Below, in pieces: positions 1 through 8,678 of a stretch of 12,711 nucleotides of DNA. Within the stretch, counting starts at the first letter, position 1. Each line of letters starts with the position of its first letter. The notes below the pieces were generated by a model that was not told the origin of the DNA, made no database searches, and was given only the letters and a program-made list of their open reading frames with translations. This DNA comes from Lunasporangiospora selenospora (lineage: Eukaryota > Mortierellomycota > Mortierellomycetes > Mortierellales > Mortierellaceae), in assembly GCA_015680635.1 (NCBI GenBank), contig JAABOA010000638.1, positions 1-12,711 of the forward strand. The letters are read 5' to 3'. Both the position numbers and the translations under genes were made by a program.

Positions 1-420
1 CTTCAACTTAGTGTAACATTTTCCCATGGGTGTGGGAGATAGTGACCCCATCCTCAGGATTGAGGAGTAGGACTCATTTTGGGTTACACAAAGATCCCGC
101 TTGATGAGTCCTATCACTTTCTCCCGTCAGCCCCTATTCAGACACAGTACGAAGACAGGGGGTACTGATTTTTGGGCATTAGAGGAAGCAAAGAAGAATT
201 CAAGGATCAGATGGCCCTTGCAAAAAATAACGAAAGAGGAGCCTTTTTTTTTTTGGTATTTTTGTAACCTCAACCATATCCATTCTACCCATACTATACA
301 CCTCTACAATGATTCCCACTATTCGTTATGTAATCCACCCCCCCCCCCCTTTGATTGTACTCACCATGATCACATCCACAGCTTATTCGATGTAATAACC
401 TTTAGGAGGCTCTAACACAA
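1..420. other. Gene-free stretch, no recognised feature
   Basis: No coding sequence can be supported here. The longest open frame (plus strand, 101-415) is low complexity (runs of F, P, H) and has no coding-like composition. It contains a T run (about 244-255) and a run of 12 C at 338-349. The right part may carry a very diverged extra unit of the tandem repeat that starts near 421, but the match is too weak to count. Confidence 0.5.
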
Positions 421-1230
421 AGATTCAGGTCACTATCCTACTCGGTCAAAGTCCAGTCTATCATTGTGATTAACCACCCACAACACTCATCGTTCAACTT
501 TCAGCTTTTATCCTATATCCCCTGGTCCCTAACTAATAGATGGTACGACCATTCTCTTAGTTGGATCGTACAATAACTGTACCCCATTCATCATTGAGAA
601 GGAATATTCAAAGTGCTCACTCTGCTGTTATTTTTCCGCATTTCACCCTTACTCTCCCTTCATCCACGCCCAATTGTTGGTAAGATTTAGACTTTACACG
701 CACTATACCTTATCTATCAATGAGAATGATTATTCATGGACTCGACTCTGTAATTTTCTGCTATTCACCAATACCATCTTGATTTTCATGATCAATAGCT
801 CATAAGATCATTCGCTCAGTGAGATTTTGCACAGACTGTACCATATCCATCATTGAGAATGATTACTCACAGCATCCACTCTTTATTTTTCGTTCGCAAA
901 CACTATGTCGTTGTTTACGATCAATAGAAAACAAAAATGTTGTCTCGTTCAGGTCTGGCACGCACTTTATCCTATTCATCATTAAAAATTATTTCAACTC
1001 ACAGTTTCCAATCTGTACTTTTCCACCTTATACTTCACCAACCCTTCATCCGCACCCAATTAGTTGGTAAGGACATTCTCTCAGTTAAATCTTGTATACA
1101 CTGTATCCAATCCACCATTAAGATTTATTACTTACAGTAGCCACTCTACCTTTCACCATCACTATTTTGTTGTTCATTATCAATAGGTTGTAAAAACACT
1201 ATCTCGGTTGAATCGATCATTTAAGTCCAG
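421..1230. repeat. Degenerate ~130-bp tandem repeat, about six units
   Basis: A recurring block can be aligned by eye. Its core is close to ACTGTACC..ATCCATCATTG, followed by AGAATGATTACTCA and a CACTCT-T-rich stretch. The TCATTG-like anchor falls at 461, 591, 717, 850, 979 and 1115, giving spacings of 130, 126, 133, 129 and 136 bases. Other shared pieces recur between anchors: CTTCATCC-CCCAATT-TTGGTAAG at about 659 and 1046, GATCAATAG at about 790, 915 and 1178, and CATTCTCTTAGTT/CATTCTCTCAGTT at about 550 and 1075. Units differ by substitutions and small indels, so the array is old. Two short open frames (819-1070 and 937-1140) fall inside it and are not believed to be genes. It could be a decayed minisatellite/satellite or the internal repeats of a transposable element. 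Confidence 0.7.
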
Positions 1231-1288
1231 GATCGAGAAAACATAGGCGTCATTCCACTCGGATTGCGACAGCAAATCTCCAACATCC

Positions 1289-1313
1289 TTTTGTTTGTTT
1301 GTTTGTTTGTTTT
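1289..1313. repeat. (TTTG)n microsatellite
   Basis: About five perfect TTTG units flanked by short T runs. It is a simple sequence repeat outside any supported gene. Confidence 0.85.
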
Positions 1314-1534
1314 AATTGATTTCCTCTTAAAAGTGCCGGTGCTGTTGCAGAGTGACTGATGGTTGGCGTATTAAATATGGAGATACCTCAAGTAATTTAA
1401 GGCGCCTTTCGTTCACTATCCAAACAAGGCGACCCATTTCCTGCGCAACCTTTTTTTTTTTTCTTTCATTTCACGAGACTCGAGGACTAACCCATTATCC
1501 ATTTCACAAACATTGAAGGTTTCCGTGCGTAACG

Positions 1535-2480
1535 TCAGAGAGTAAAGAGTGGAACAAAACACAATCTTGTCTGTAAATCCAGATATTTAGTGGTCCAGCA
1601 CTCATTGTTGATAATGAAACTGATGGATTTCATAGGGAAACCATGCAAATAGACGATCCATGTGTAGTAACCCTTGTCAAACAGGCTCGTTTTATTTCTG
1701 AAATGGGCAATGCCGAAATCCACTTATGATGTCAAGCTCCAGGGGATCGACTTGTGCAGAGGCTCCTCCTGTAAAACTTGATTAACTTGGGAAGGACATC
1801 AGGAACACGGTAGTCACAGAGATCCACATGGATCGCAGCTCCTTGGGTTCCTTGGTCAACTTGTACACCATCTCATAATAATTCAGAGTCACAGCCAAAT
1901 CTCCAGCAATCAACGGCAATGGTCTGGTGAGATCCATTCCGCAAAGGCGGAGGCACCAGACGCGGTACGTCGATCATAGCTAAAGATAGTTGAGCAGTTG
2001 GTCGAGGTTGGGTTGGAGCCGCGTGGAGTCAGGTGGTAGTCTCCGCCTTATCAGATTGAATATCTCTGCAGCTACCCCTTCAAGAGGTCTGGTGACCGGC
2101 AGAATGCTCTTGAACGTGTTATTAATCGACATTCTTCATGTCTTTGTTCAAAGCACCATTGATTGGTCGGACATACACCCATTTGGGACTGGCCCTAGAC
2201 CAACTCACAACATGCACTGAATGGTCTGAACACCGCAATAGCCAGTAATCAACATATTTTGGCTAGGAAGGTGGAGGAAGGTAGTGTCAAGCATCTGACG
2301 AGGAATGAACAGGTTGCCTCATTCAGGTGGCATATTGAAGCCGATCTTTACTTTATTCATGCTGCCATTTGCTCAGATGATGTCCAAAGGACGTGGATGA
2401 GAGAAAGCAGAGGTCATTCTGCTCATGCAGGGCAGCAACGCGACGTGTGTCGTCTAGACGGTGGCAGTAAGGAGCAGTCA
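1535..2480 (-). pseudogene. Decayed unrecognised coding region
   Basis: Read on the minus strand, several stretches have protein-like composition but are broken by stops and frame changes. From about 2480 to 2206 one frame reads pieces such as HPRPLDII, MNKVKIGFNMPPE, GNLFIPRQMLDTTFLHLP and QNMLITGYCGVQTIQ, interrupted by TAG and TGA codons; two of the TGA stops sit where a TGG (Trp) codon would be natural. From about 2128 to 1984 another frame reads NTFKSILPVTRPLEGVAAEI and continues to DQLLNYL. After two stops the same frame reads LPLIAGDLAVTLNYYEMVYK (about 1930-1840). A further 62-codon open stretch at 1723-1535 may be its tail. I do not recognise the family. The decay pattern suggests a dead gene or a dead transposon open reading frame. 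Exact ends are uncertain. Confidence 0.45.
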
Positions 2481-2530
2481 CACTCAAATTTTTCTGAGGT
2501 AGTCAACGGCTCACTTCAATACTATAACTG

Positions 2531-2865
2531 ATATGTATTTGGTGTTGTAGAGGCCAGGGGTCTGCGGTCGTTAAGGACCTGTATGGAACAACAATTAGAC
2601 GCCATAGCACAACCACATCTTATTGACAAACAATATAATTGGATAGTTGTAAGAAAAACTTTGTTACTTGTGATGAGATGTGCAAGTACAAAACGTGGAA
2701 TCACCCTGATATATGTGAGCGTTATAGTATCCTCTGCAGGATCTTCCTCTACTCTTAGCAACTCACAGGCATCCAAAACTTTGTTGCAACAAGAGCCAAA
2801 TAAGGTACAAGCAGCTATAGTAGCCCCTTGCCTTACTGCATTTTAATATGTTCAAATAGAAATCT
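2531..2865. other. No supported gene
   Basis: Open frames exist on both strands here (plus 2583-2846, minus 2776-2522), but neither has a recognisable motif or clear coding bias, and they overlap each other. This interval may be the spacer between the decayed minus-strand region and the Helitron remnant, or an unrecognised part of that element. Confidence 0.4.
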
Positions 2866-3261
2866 CAAGCAGGGACCCCCCAGACGACCCAGACGAAACT
2901 GAGACAGCCTTTGATGACTTTGTCCTGGCTGATGTACAATGGGCTTATTTTCAATGCCATTATGGAGCAAGAGGCTCGGGTGGAAGTCAAGCGAAAGACC
3001 GCTGATGTGGCATCACCCAAAAGAAAAAAGTATATAGTGCAGAGGGTAACTAGAGTATGGCCCAAAGGGATAAGAGTATACAAGAAGATGGAAACAGGTG
3101 AGATACTCAAAGCTGTCAAATTTAAACACCACCTTTCCCAATTTCTTTACTTCCAATGTCTTCTCGAAAAGCACCTAGAAGTACTTCTTACTCAAAAGCA
3201 CCAAAAAAAAGGTTGCTCAAGCTGTGGACAGCCCGATCGCTGTCTAATTAATGTAAAATAG
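2866..3261 (+). mobile_element. Possible upstream part of the Helitron remnant
   Basis: The plus-strand open frame ending at 3261 has a basic, lysine-rich middle (SPKRKKYIVQRVTRVWPKG). Near its end, at 3211-3237, it reads GCSSCGQPD, which resembles the start of the CxxC zinc-knuckle-like segment found upstream of the N-domain in many fungal Helitrons. The second half of the knuckle is not seen, and the frame ends shortly after at a stop. Nearby, another frame (about 2870-2990) reads an acidic segment (DDPDETETAFDDF) before a stop. I interpret this as eroded N-terminal Helitron sequence, based on position directly before the clear N-domain and the zinc-knuckle similarity. It could instead be an unrelated fragment. 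Confidence 0.35.
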
Positions 3262-3432
3262 TAATTTTCATGTATTAACTCTCATTCGATTTGAATCCAT
3301 AAGTGTCATCGCAGTCAGTGCCGCCAAGTAATAACAACACATACTGGGAAATAGGGTGCATTTCAGGATATGACTGAGCCTGGTGAATAAGCACCTTCAT
3401 GATCTCCACATCTCATCCAATCTCCTGAATCC

Positions 3433-4220
3433 ATGGCTGTGCCTCTGCATGTATTATTTTCGATTCTTGCTGCCATGGAGAATATCGAAACTATCGAGTA
3501 CCATGACCATGGCAGAATGAACCACACTCGTTCAGAATGTTCAGCGAAAATGTGGTATGAGGTCAGTGCGCTATTTCCTTGGGTTGGGGAATGTGAGAAG
3601 ATTCCAACACTAACAAATTTTGAATGTACTGTTGTCTTATTGATGCTACAAAGAAGAGATTAGCATCCAATATCATTACCAAAGTAAAGTTCTCCTTGTG
3701 TTGCAAGAAAGGAAACGTTGTGCTGCCCAAAATAAGTCAGCCACTACAAGAGCGTTTTCGAGATGACAAGTGGTTCCTGAAGCGTATCCGCACATTCAAC
3801 AACGCCTTTGCTTTTAACTCTTTTAGGTGTGCTGCAGATGACCGAAAACTGCCGGGTAATGGACCGAGAATGATGATGATTCATGACAGTGCCTATCGCT
3901 TGATGAGTGGCCTCTCCTTTCGACGTGGGAAAGCACCAATAGTCGCTCAAGTATACTTTCATGACTCCAGTTATCAAGAGCGCATTGACCTAAGACTCAA
4001 TAATCTCAATCATGCGGATGAAGGAAATGTCAACAGTGCGAACGACAGAGCGATTGTCTCCGCCATACAGACAATCCTTGAGCGACACAACCCCACGCAA
4101 AGAGATTCCTGTCAATGCGTGGCAAGATAAATAGCAGATTTCTCCCATTCCAGTTAAAGATCGTCGAGGTCAGAAACCAATACAGAAGGATACTGTATAC
4201 CAACAGTAAATGGTCATGTC
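3433..4220 (+). mobile_element. Truncated Helitron, Helitron-like N-terminal domain
   Basis: Helitrons are rolling-circle DNA transposons whose large protein carries an N-terminal zinc-type/Helitron-like domain, a Rep HUH nuclease and a Pif1-type helicase. Here the first exon (3433-3561) reads ENIETIEYHDHGRMNHTRSE and CSAKMWYE, matching the family pattern 'LGRM..xC..C.A..W'. The second exon (3654-4130) has FSLCCKKGNVVLPKI, then RTFNNAFAFNSF, then the GNGPRMMMIHDSAYRLMSGL block (family: GGGPYVFRIHGQVYHRIGSL), then APIVAQVYFHD (family: FAQLYIYD), ending near the ERHNP block. After a stop at 4130 weak similarity continues in shifted frames (VRNQYRR about 4170, IPTVNGHV about 4200). The first cysteine of the N-terminal CxxC is replaced by Arg. 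No Rep HUH motif and no helicase follow, so this is a dead, truncated copy. Confidence 0.78.
3562..3653 (+). other. Probable 92-nt intron inside the Helitron N-domain
   Basis: The domain is interrupted after AKMWYE and resumes with KRLASNII in another frame. The interruption begins GTCAGT right after the GAG codon ending at 3561, contains a branch-point-like CTAAC at 3610-3614, and ends with AAAG before the AAG codon at 3654. Removing 92 nt joins the two frames in phase 0 and restores the spacing expected between the CxxC block and FSLCC. The alternative is a random insertion that happens to have these features. Confidence 0.6.
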
Positions 4221-4444
4221 CCCCGGTTTTAGACACTTGCTGCCCTTTCCTTATTTAACCCTCTTAATAATTGTCGGTTGGGGGGTTTTTTTTAGCAAAA
4301 AGATGTCGGGAGGCGCGGGCGGCTTGATCCAAGTCAGACATTGTTTACTCATTGAAATGAATTTCTTCCGCATCCATCGTTTGGAATGGGGGGGAAGGGT
4401 CGCGACCAAATACTAGACATTCCCCCTGAAACATCTTTATTCTA
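4221..4444. other. Spacer between Helitron remnant and M20 gene
   Basis: No gene is seen. It contains G-rich and T-rich runs (about 4278-4293, 4388-4394) and a 10-base perfect palindrome GGTCGCGACC at 4398-4407, followed five bases later by CTAG at 4413-4416. A short hairpin before CTRR is what a Helitron 3' end looks like, but this palindrome has no loop and is shorter than typical. Confidence 0.3.
4436..4441 (-). terminator. AATAAA poly(A) signal of the M20 gene
   Basis: On the minus strand a canonical AATAAA lies only three bases after the TAA stop codon of the M20 gene (stop at 4447-4445). The position suggests a very short 3' UTR. The function is inferred from the hexamer and its position. 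Confidence 0.5.
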
Positions 4445-5875
4445 TTAGTTTCTGGATAGACTCTTGTTCTCTTCAAACTCTTTACGAACATTTTTGGTGT
4501 ACTCGGCATCCATAATGACATCCAGACCTGTCAGAGCCAAAGCCTTGGCAGCACGGATGACCGACTGATGAGCAATCTCGGTTCTGGCTCTCTCTGCAAA
4601 GAGTATCGAGTGAGTGGAGAGGCCTGGTTCGCGCGTACTGTCGAGACTAGCAATGTTAAAAACAGGGTGGCAGCCGGGAAGAGCAACGGTAATGTTGCCC
4701 ATGTCCGTGGAACCGGCTGGAGTGACTTCATCCTGATCACGGGTCTGGAAATGGGCACCCATCGAGGTCATGTAGGAACCAAAGCGGTCCGTCAAGAACG
4801 AGTTATTGTTGAGCGGAAGATATTCCATGACCTTGTCAACCTTGACGGTACAGCCAGTCGCTTCAGCCGACGACTCGAGGATCTCGACGATTTGTTTCTG
4901 GAGATGGACAAGTTCAGCCTGCTTGTTGGCACGGTACATGATCGAAGCTGTCACTAATTCAGGGACGACTACAAGGGGGGAGGAAGGGAGTTAGCGGGAG
5001 AAGATGTCACGTTCGACTACTGTAGTTTCAACTGCATAATGTTGAGGGACTAAAATCACGTACTGTTGGTAGCCTGACCACCATTCTTGATAATCGAATG
5101 GATACGGTTGGTAGGGAGCGTTTGCTGTCGGAGGAGGCCAATGGCATTGTAGGCCATGCACATGGCATCCAATGCATTCTTGCCTAATCATCGAGATGAT
5201 GCATTTCCAGAAGTTTAGTCAAGCATTCAGCATTTCTGGTCAACAGAACAGCTAGTATTTTTTTTCTCACTGCATACCTTCCCATGGGCTTGTTGAGGCA
5301 TGCGCAGCCTTGCCATGGTATTCGACTTCGAGTCGACCAACTCCAAGGGGCTGACGATACAAAATATCGGATTGACCCGGATGAACCATCATACAGGCAT
5401 CCAAACCATCCAAAGCACCCCGTTCAATCATTGGGATCTTGCCTCCCAACGTCTCCTCGCCAGGAGTACCCAACAATCGGACCCTGCCACGGATTTGGCT
5501 CTTTTCCATGGCAGTTTTGACTCCGAGCACAGCTGCAAGGCCAGAAATGGCTATCAGGTTATGACCACAGCCATGTCCAATCCCGGGTAGGGAATCAAAT
5601 TCCGAGCAAAAGCCGACCGAAGGCAGTGGTTGCTCTGCAGACTCGGGCACGCCTTGGTCCTGAACAAACTCGGCGATAAAGGCCGTGTCAAGGCCGCATG
5701 CGTGTTTGGTAACTTGGAACCCCTTTTGAAGGAGATAGTCTGTCAAAGTCTTGTGGGCAAAGACCTCCTTAAAGCCAACCTCTGGATTGTCGTGAATCTT
5801 GAGCGAGACTTGGCGGAGCTCGGCTGAAGCGGCGTCAATCGCGTCGACGACGTGCTTGGATGGTTTGTCCTGCAT
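4445..5875 (-). CDS. M20-family metallo-amidohydrolase/peptidase (PM20D2-like)
   Basis: Three exons on the minus strand: 5875-5278, 5183-5064 and 4968-4445, with 94- and 95-nt GT-AG introns (GTATGC...TTAG and GTACGT...TGTAG), both in phase 1. The spliced frame gives 413 aa, close to the family size. Family hallmarks are in order: [17 protein letters not shown] (about aa 90-106, metal-binding His and the Asp/Glu motif), [11 protein letters not shown] (about 136-146, catalytic/metal Glu pair), MVHPGQSD (about 163-170), [20 protein letters not shown] across the exon 1-2 junction (dimerisation-domain motif), and [20 protein letters not shown] in exon 3. It should hydrolyse an amide or peptide bond (N-acyl amino acid, dipeptide or similar) with bound metal ions, probably in the cytosol, since no signal peptide is visible. 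The substrate cannot be told from sequence. The start ATG begins the first frame compatible with the family. All key residues are present, so the gene looks intact. Confidence 0.92.
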
Positions 5876-6464
5876 TGGTGAAAGATTCCTTTATTTAGTT
5901 ATTATTATTATTATCCCCCTTGGACCCTGAATCTTGAGACGGTACGAGCGTCAAGTAAGTAAGAGAGGAGCTTGGTAGGAGAGATGGTGAAGAAGAGGAG
6001 GAAAAGAGAAAAAGAAAAAGAAGAAAAAAGAGTAACCAAGAAGGAGAGAAGGAAATTTTTAGTGTGGGAAACCGATCGGGTGGGTTGCCGCATGGCTTCC
6101 TTTTGCAGCAAGGAAGAGTCCTATCGAGAGACGACTAGAGATCTTTAACCAATCAATGGCTCTGTGATTTTTGTTCTTGGTCACGGATAAGAACGCGTCA
6201 GTCAAGTGCCCAGCTGGACCAGCTGCCATAGCACTGGGATGAAGAGGGGCCATGCTCATTGTCATGGGGATTGGCCAACAGTGTCTAGACATGACATTGC
6301 TGCATGTAAGCACCGCGGTGCGTCCCCAAAAGAGGTCTCAGTGACTGCTTTCAACGTCACTAAGTGGAGAGGAGGAGAGTTGTCGGTTTCTGTGTCGACT
6401 CCCTCCTCCCCCTTTCACTCTTCCTCCACTCCCCATCACAACAGAACGCTGTAACGACACGACA
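5876..6464. promoter_or_regulatory. Shared divergent promoter region (M20 gene / VMA6)
   Basis: 589 bases separate the two divergent start codons, so both promoters should lie here. A short ATT repeat lies about 5895-5913 next to the M20 start. A purine-rich tract (about 5975-6057, mostly A and G) is a C/T-rich tract when read toward the M20 gene. A CCAAT box reads on the plus strand at 6149-6153. Upstream of VMA6 is a pyrimidine-rich stretch (about 6397-6435). No clear TATA box is seen. Short open frames in the interval overlap one another and have no recognisable motif. Confidence 0.5.
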
Positions 6465-8286
6465 ATGGAGGCACTCTTTTTCAATACCGACGACGGATAT
6501 CTGGAGGGCATCGTCCGTGGATACCGCTCCAGCATCCTCGTCAACACTGCATACATCAACCTGACCCAGTGCGAGACTCTTGAAGGTACTTGTCGTTTTA
6601 TTTTTTCTTCTCTAATTGAAAAAAGAACTGCAGGCATCAGTCAATGGTGTTCCTGCCATGGGTCTGAATGGTGACAATGGGACCAGCTAATAGCTTTATT
6701 GGTCTCATTCTTATTTATCACTCTACTGATCCATCCTTGTCCAACACGCGCTCCTTTCTTTCTCTCTTTCTTTCTCTCACTCCATTATCTTCATTCCACT
6801 CTTTTCCTTTGTCTCCATTTGTTGCGACACAACCATAATCATGTGCCCCCAGATGTCAAGCTTCAGCTGCAGGCATCAGATTACGGCCAGATTCTCCAGA
6901 ATGAGGCCCATTTGTCGACATCGATGCTTGCCCAAAAGTGCACCAGCAAGTTGGTCCAGGAATTTGAATATATTCGCGCCCATGCTGTTGCTCCTTTGCA
7001 ACAGTTCCTCGACTATATGACGTGAGTTGCGTGAATCCCGTTTTCATTCCCTGCTAGCCAACAGAGACCGACTCTCTCTCTCACCTGGTTATCGATCCAG
7101 GAGCAGCCAGCCTTTTCCTCCTCTCCCACCCACTCTTATACACGACGTGTATTCTCATTTCTATCTCTTTTTTCCCTTTTGTTAACTTTTACTCTCCCCC
7201 CCCCTTTACCTATTGACTGTCGACTACCCCCTTTAGATATGCCTATATGATCGACAATGTCATCCTCCTGATCACAGGAACACTGCACGAGCGCGACACG
7301 AGAGAACTCTTGGAGAGGTGTCACCCCTTGGGCGTTTTTGACAGTATGCCGGCCTTGTGTGTTGCAACAAACGTTGCTGAGCTCTACAACTCGGTCCTGG
7401 TGGAGACCCCATTGGCCCCTTACTTCATGGACTGTCTCTCGGCTGAGGATCTGGATGAGATGAACATTGAGATCATCCGCAACACTCTTTACAAGGCCTA
7501 CCTTGAGGACTTTTATAAATTTTCACTTTCTTTGGGTGGTCCCACAGCAGAGATCATGGGCGAAATTTTGCAGGTACACAATTTTGTCTAAGGGAGAAAA
7601 AAATAGGGGAAGGGACGAAAAGTAGTGAATATCAGCCTAACCAGTACGCGTGATTTCTTTCATGGACTATCGACAACTGTCCTTTTTTCTTTCTTTCGTC
7701 GCTCGCTCAACATTACCATCAACTCGTTCGGCACGGAATTGTCCAAGGACGACCGTGCAAAGCTTTTCCCCAACATTGGACGACTATACCCTGAGGGTAA
7801 CCTCAAGCTTGCCAGGGCGGACGATGTTGACCAAGTCAAGGCTACCTGCGATGTCTTTTTGGTAAAGGAAAAACAAACAAAAACAAAAAACAAAAACAAA
7901 AAAACAAAGAGAGAGAGAGAAAGATTTTATAATTAGCTGGATGATCTGTCGATTGGAATTGTCATTGCTTTGACGGTATAGAGGAGGTGTGGTATTTTCA
8001 GGATCTGTTCTAATGGAATTTTTTTTATCATCCTTTGAATCACTAGGAGTACCGCCAGTTCTTTGACAACAGCGCTACATCAGGAGGCTCCAAGACACTT
8101 GAGGATCGATTCTTTGAATATGAGGTTTACCTGAACACGCGTTCTTTCCAGCAGCAGTTCCACTATGGAATCTTTTACTCGTTCTTGAAGCTCAAGGAGC
8201 AGGAGATTCGCAACATTATCTGGATCTCGGAATGTATTGGACAAGGACAGAAGGAGAGGATCAACAACTACATCACAATCTTTTAA
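6465..8286 (+). CDS. VMA6: V-type proton ATPase subunit d (Vo sector), exon 4 acceptor damaged
   Basis: Subunit d caps the membrane c-ring of the vacuolar H+-ATPase and couples it to the central stalk. Exons: 6465-6585, 6853-7021, 7237-7573, about 7697-7861 and 8047-8286. Introns 1, 2 and 4 have GT...AG ends (GTACTT...CCCAG, GTGAGT...TTTAG, GTAAAG...CTAG). Recognised segments: [97 protein letters not shown] and a terminal YITIF. The model totals about 343 aa against 345-351 in the family. Exon 3 ends in phase 0 at GEILQ, where the family continues FEADRR, but the genomic sequence goes from a pyrimidine tract directly into the codons for RRSLN. No AG lies between 7645 and 7697, and every earlier AG leads to a stop or the wrong frame. 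Either about 14 bases are missing or the site is noncanonical. Identity is certain; integrity is not. Confidence 0.95.
7574..7696 (+). other. VMA6 intron 3 without a usable acceptor
   Basis: The donor GTACAC at 7574 follows CAG normally. The 3' half becomes a pyrimidine tract (7681-7697) that runs straight into coding sequence at CGTCGCTCGCTC. The last AG dinucleotides in the interval end at 7625, 7635 and 7644. Using them gives TGA, CCT AAC CAG TAC GCG TGA, and TAC GCG TGA respectively, all stops. Reading through the intron meets TAA after six codons. The four missing residues (Phe-Glu-Ala-Asp) plus an AG would be exactly 14 bases. Confidence 0.75.
7865..7922. repeat. A-rich (CAAAA)n then (GA)n simple repeat in VMA6 intron 4
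   Basis: The start of the 185-nt intron 4 is an imperfect CAAA/CAAAAA repeat followed by a short GA repeat. It is a simple-sequence tract inside an intron and accounts for the low-complexity open frames seen here. Confidence 0.75.
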
Positions 8287-8288
8287 AG

Positions 8289-8294
8289 AATAAA
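8289..8294 (+). terminator. AATAAA poly(A) signal of VMA6
   Basis: Canonical AATAAA begins three bases after the VMA6 TAA stop (8284-8286), the same distance seen for the M20 gene on the other strand. Function is inferred from the hexamer and its position. Confidence 0.5.
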
Positions 8295-8678
8295 GGAAAA
8301 GGCCGATATCATAACAGAAAAAAAAAAGTGGAGTCTAGCAATCAACCAAAGTTCAGACAATTTGCTCCCCTCTCTCCCTTTACTATATTTATAACTATGG
8401 GTCGTCCAGCTAAAGAGCGAGAAACAAAACAAAAGTATGCTCCATGATATTTCCTGATTCAAGGATACAGGTCATCAGAAGGTCGTTTTTATTATGTTAC
8501 AGAATAAACGAGGACTGTCGACAGAAGAAAATTTGAGAAAGGTAGAGGAGATGACAGAGTAATGAATACCAGGAATCCCGTCCGGTATCAACCACAATTG
8601 ACAAAAAAAAAAGAAAAAAAAGGCAACAAAAACAAGAGTGGAGAAAAGGGTGGAATAAAGGAATGGAAACAAAGACTC
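8295..8678. other. Convergent intergenic region VMA6 / TRP4
   Basis: No gene is supported. A-rich tracts (about 8320-8330, 8604-8640) dominate. A minus-strand AATAAA (plus-strand TTTATT at 8488-8493) lies about 186 bases past the TRP4 stop and could serve as its poly(A) signal. The short open frames here lack recognisable motifs. Confidence 0.45.

Noticed and set aside
421-1230. CRISPR array
   Set aside because: The units are about 130 bp and diverged throughout, with no short identical repeats or unique spacers, and the genome is eukaryotic.
1740-1870. Queuosine salvage protein fragment, because one frame reads DYRVPDVLPKL
   Set aside because: Only one short motif resembles that family and the surrounding sequence does not match, so the similarity is too weak to name it.
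4568-4957. Plus-strand open frame of 129 codons
   Set aside because: It is a shadow of exon 3 of the M20 gene, whose minus frame holds the GSTDMGN motif.
7645-7861. VMA6 exon 4 starting at the CAG before 7645
   Set aside because: This acceptor gives TAC GCG TGA, a stop after two codons, and is out of frame with [11 protein letters not shown].
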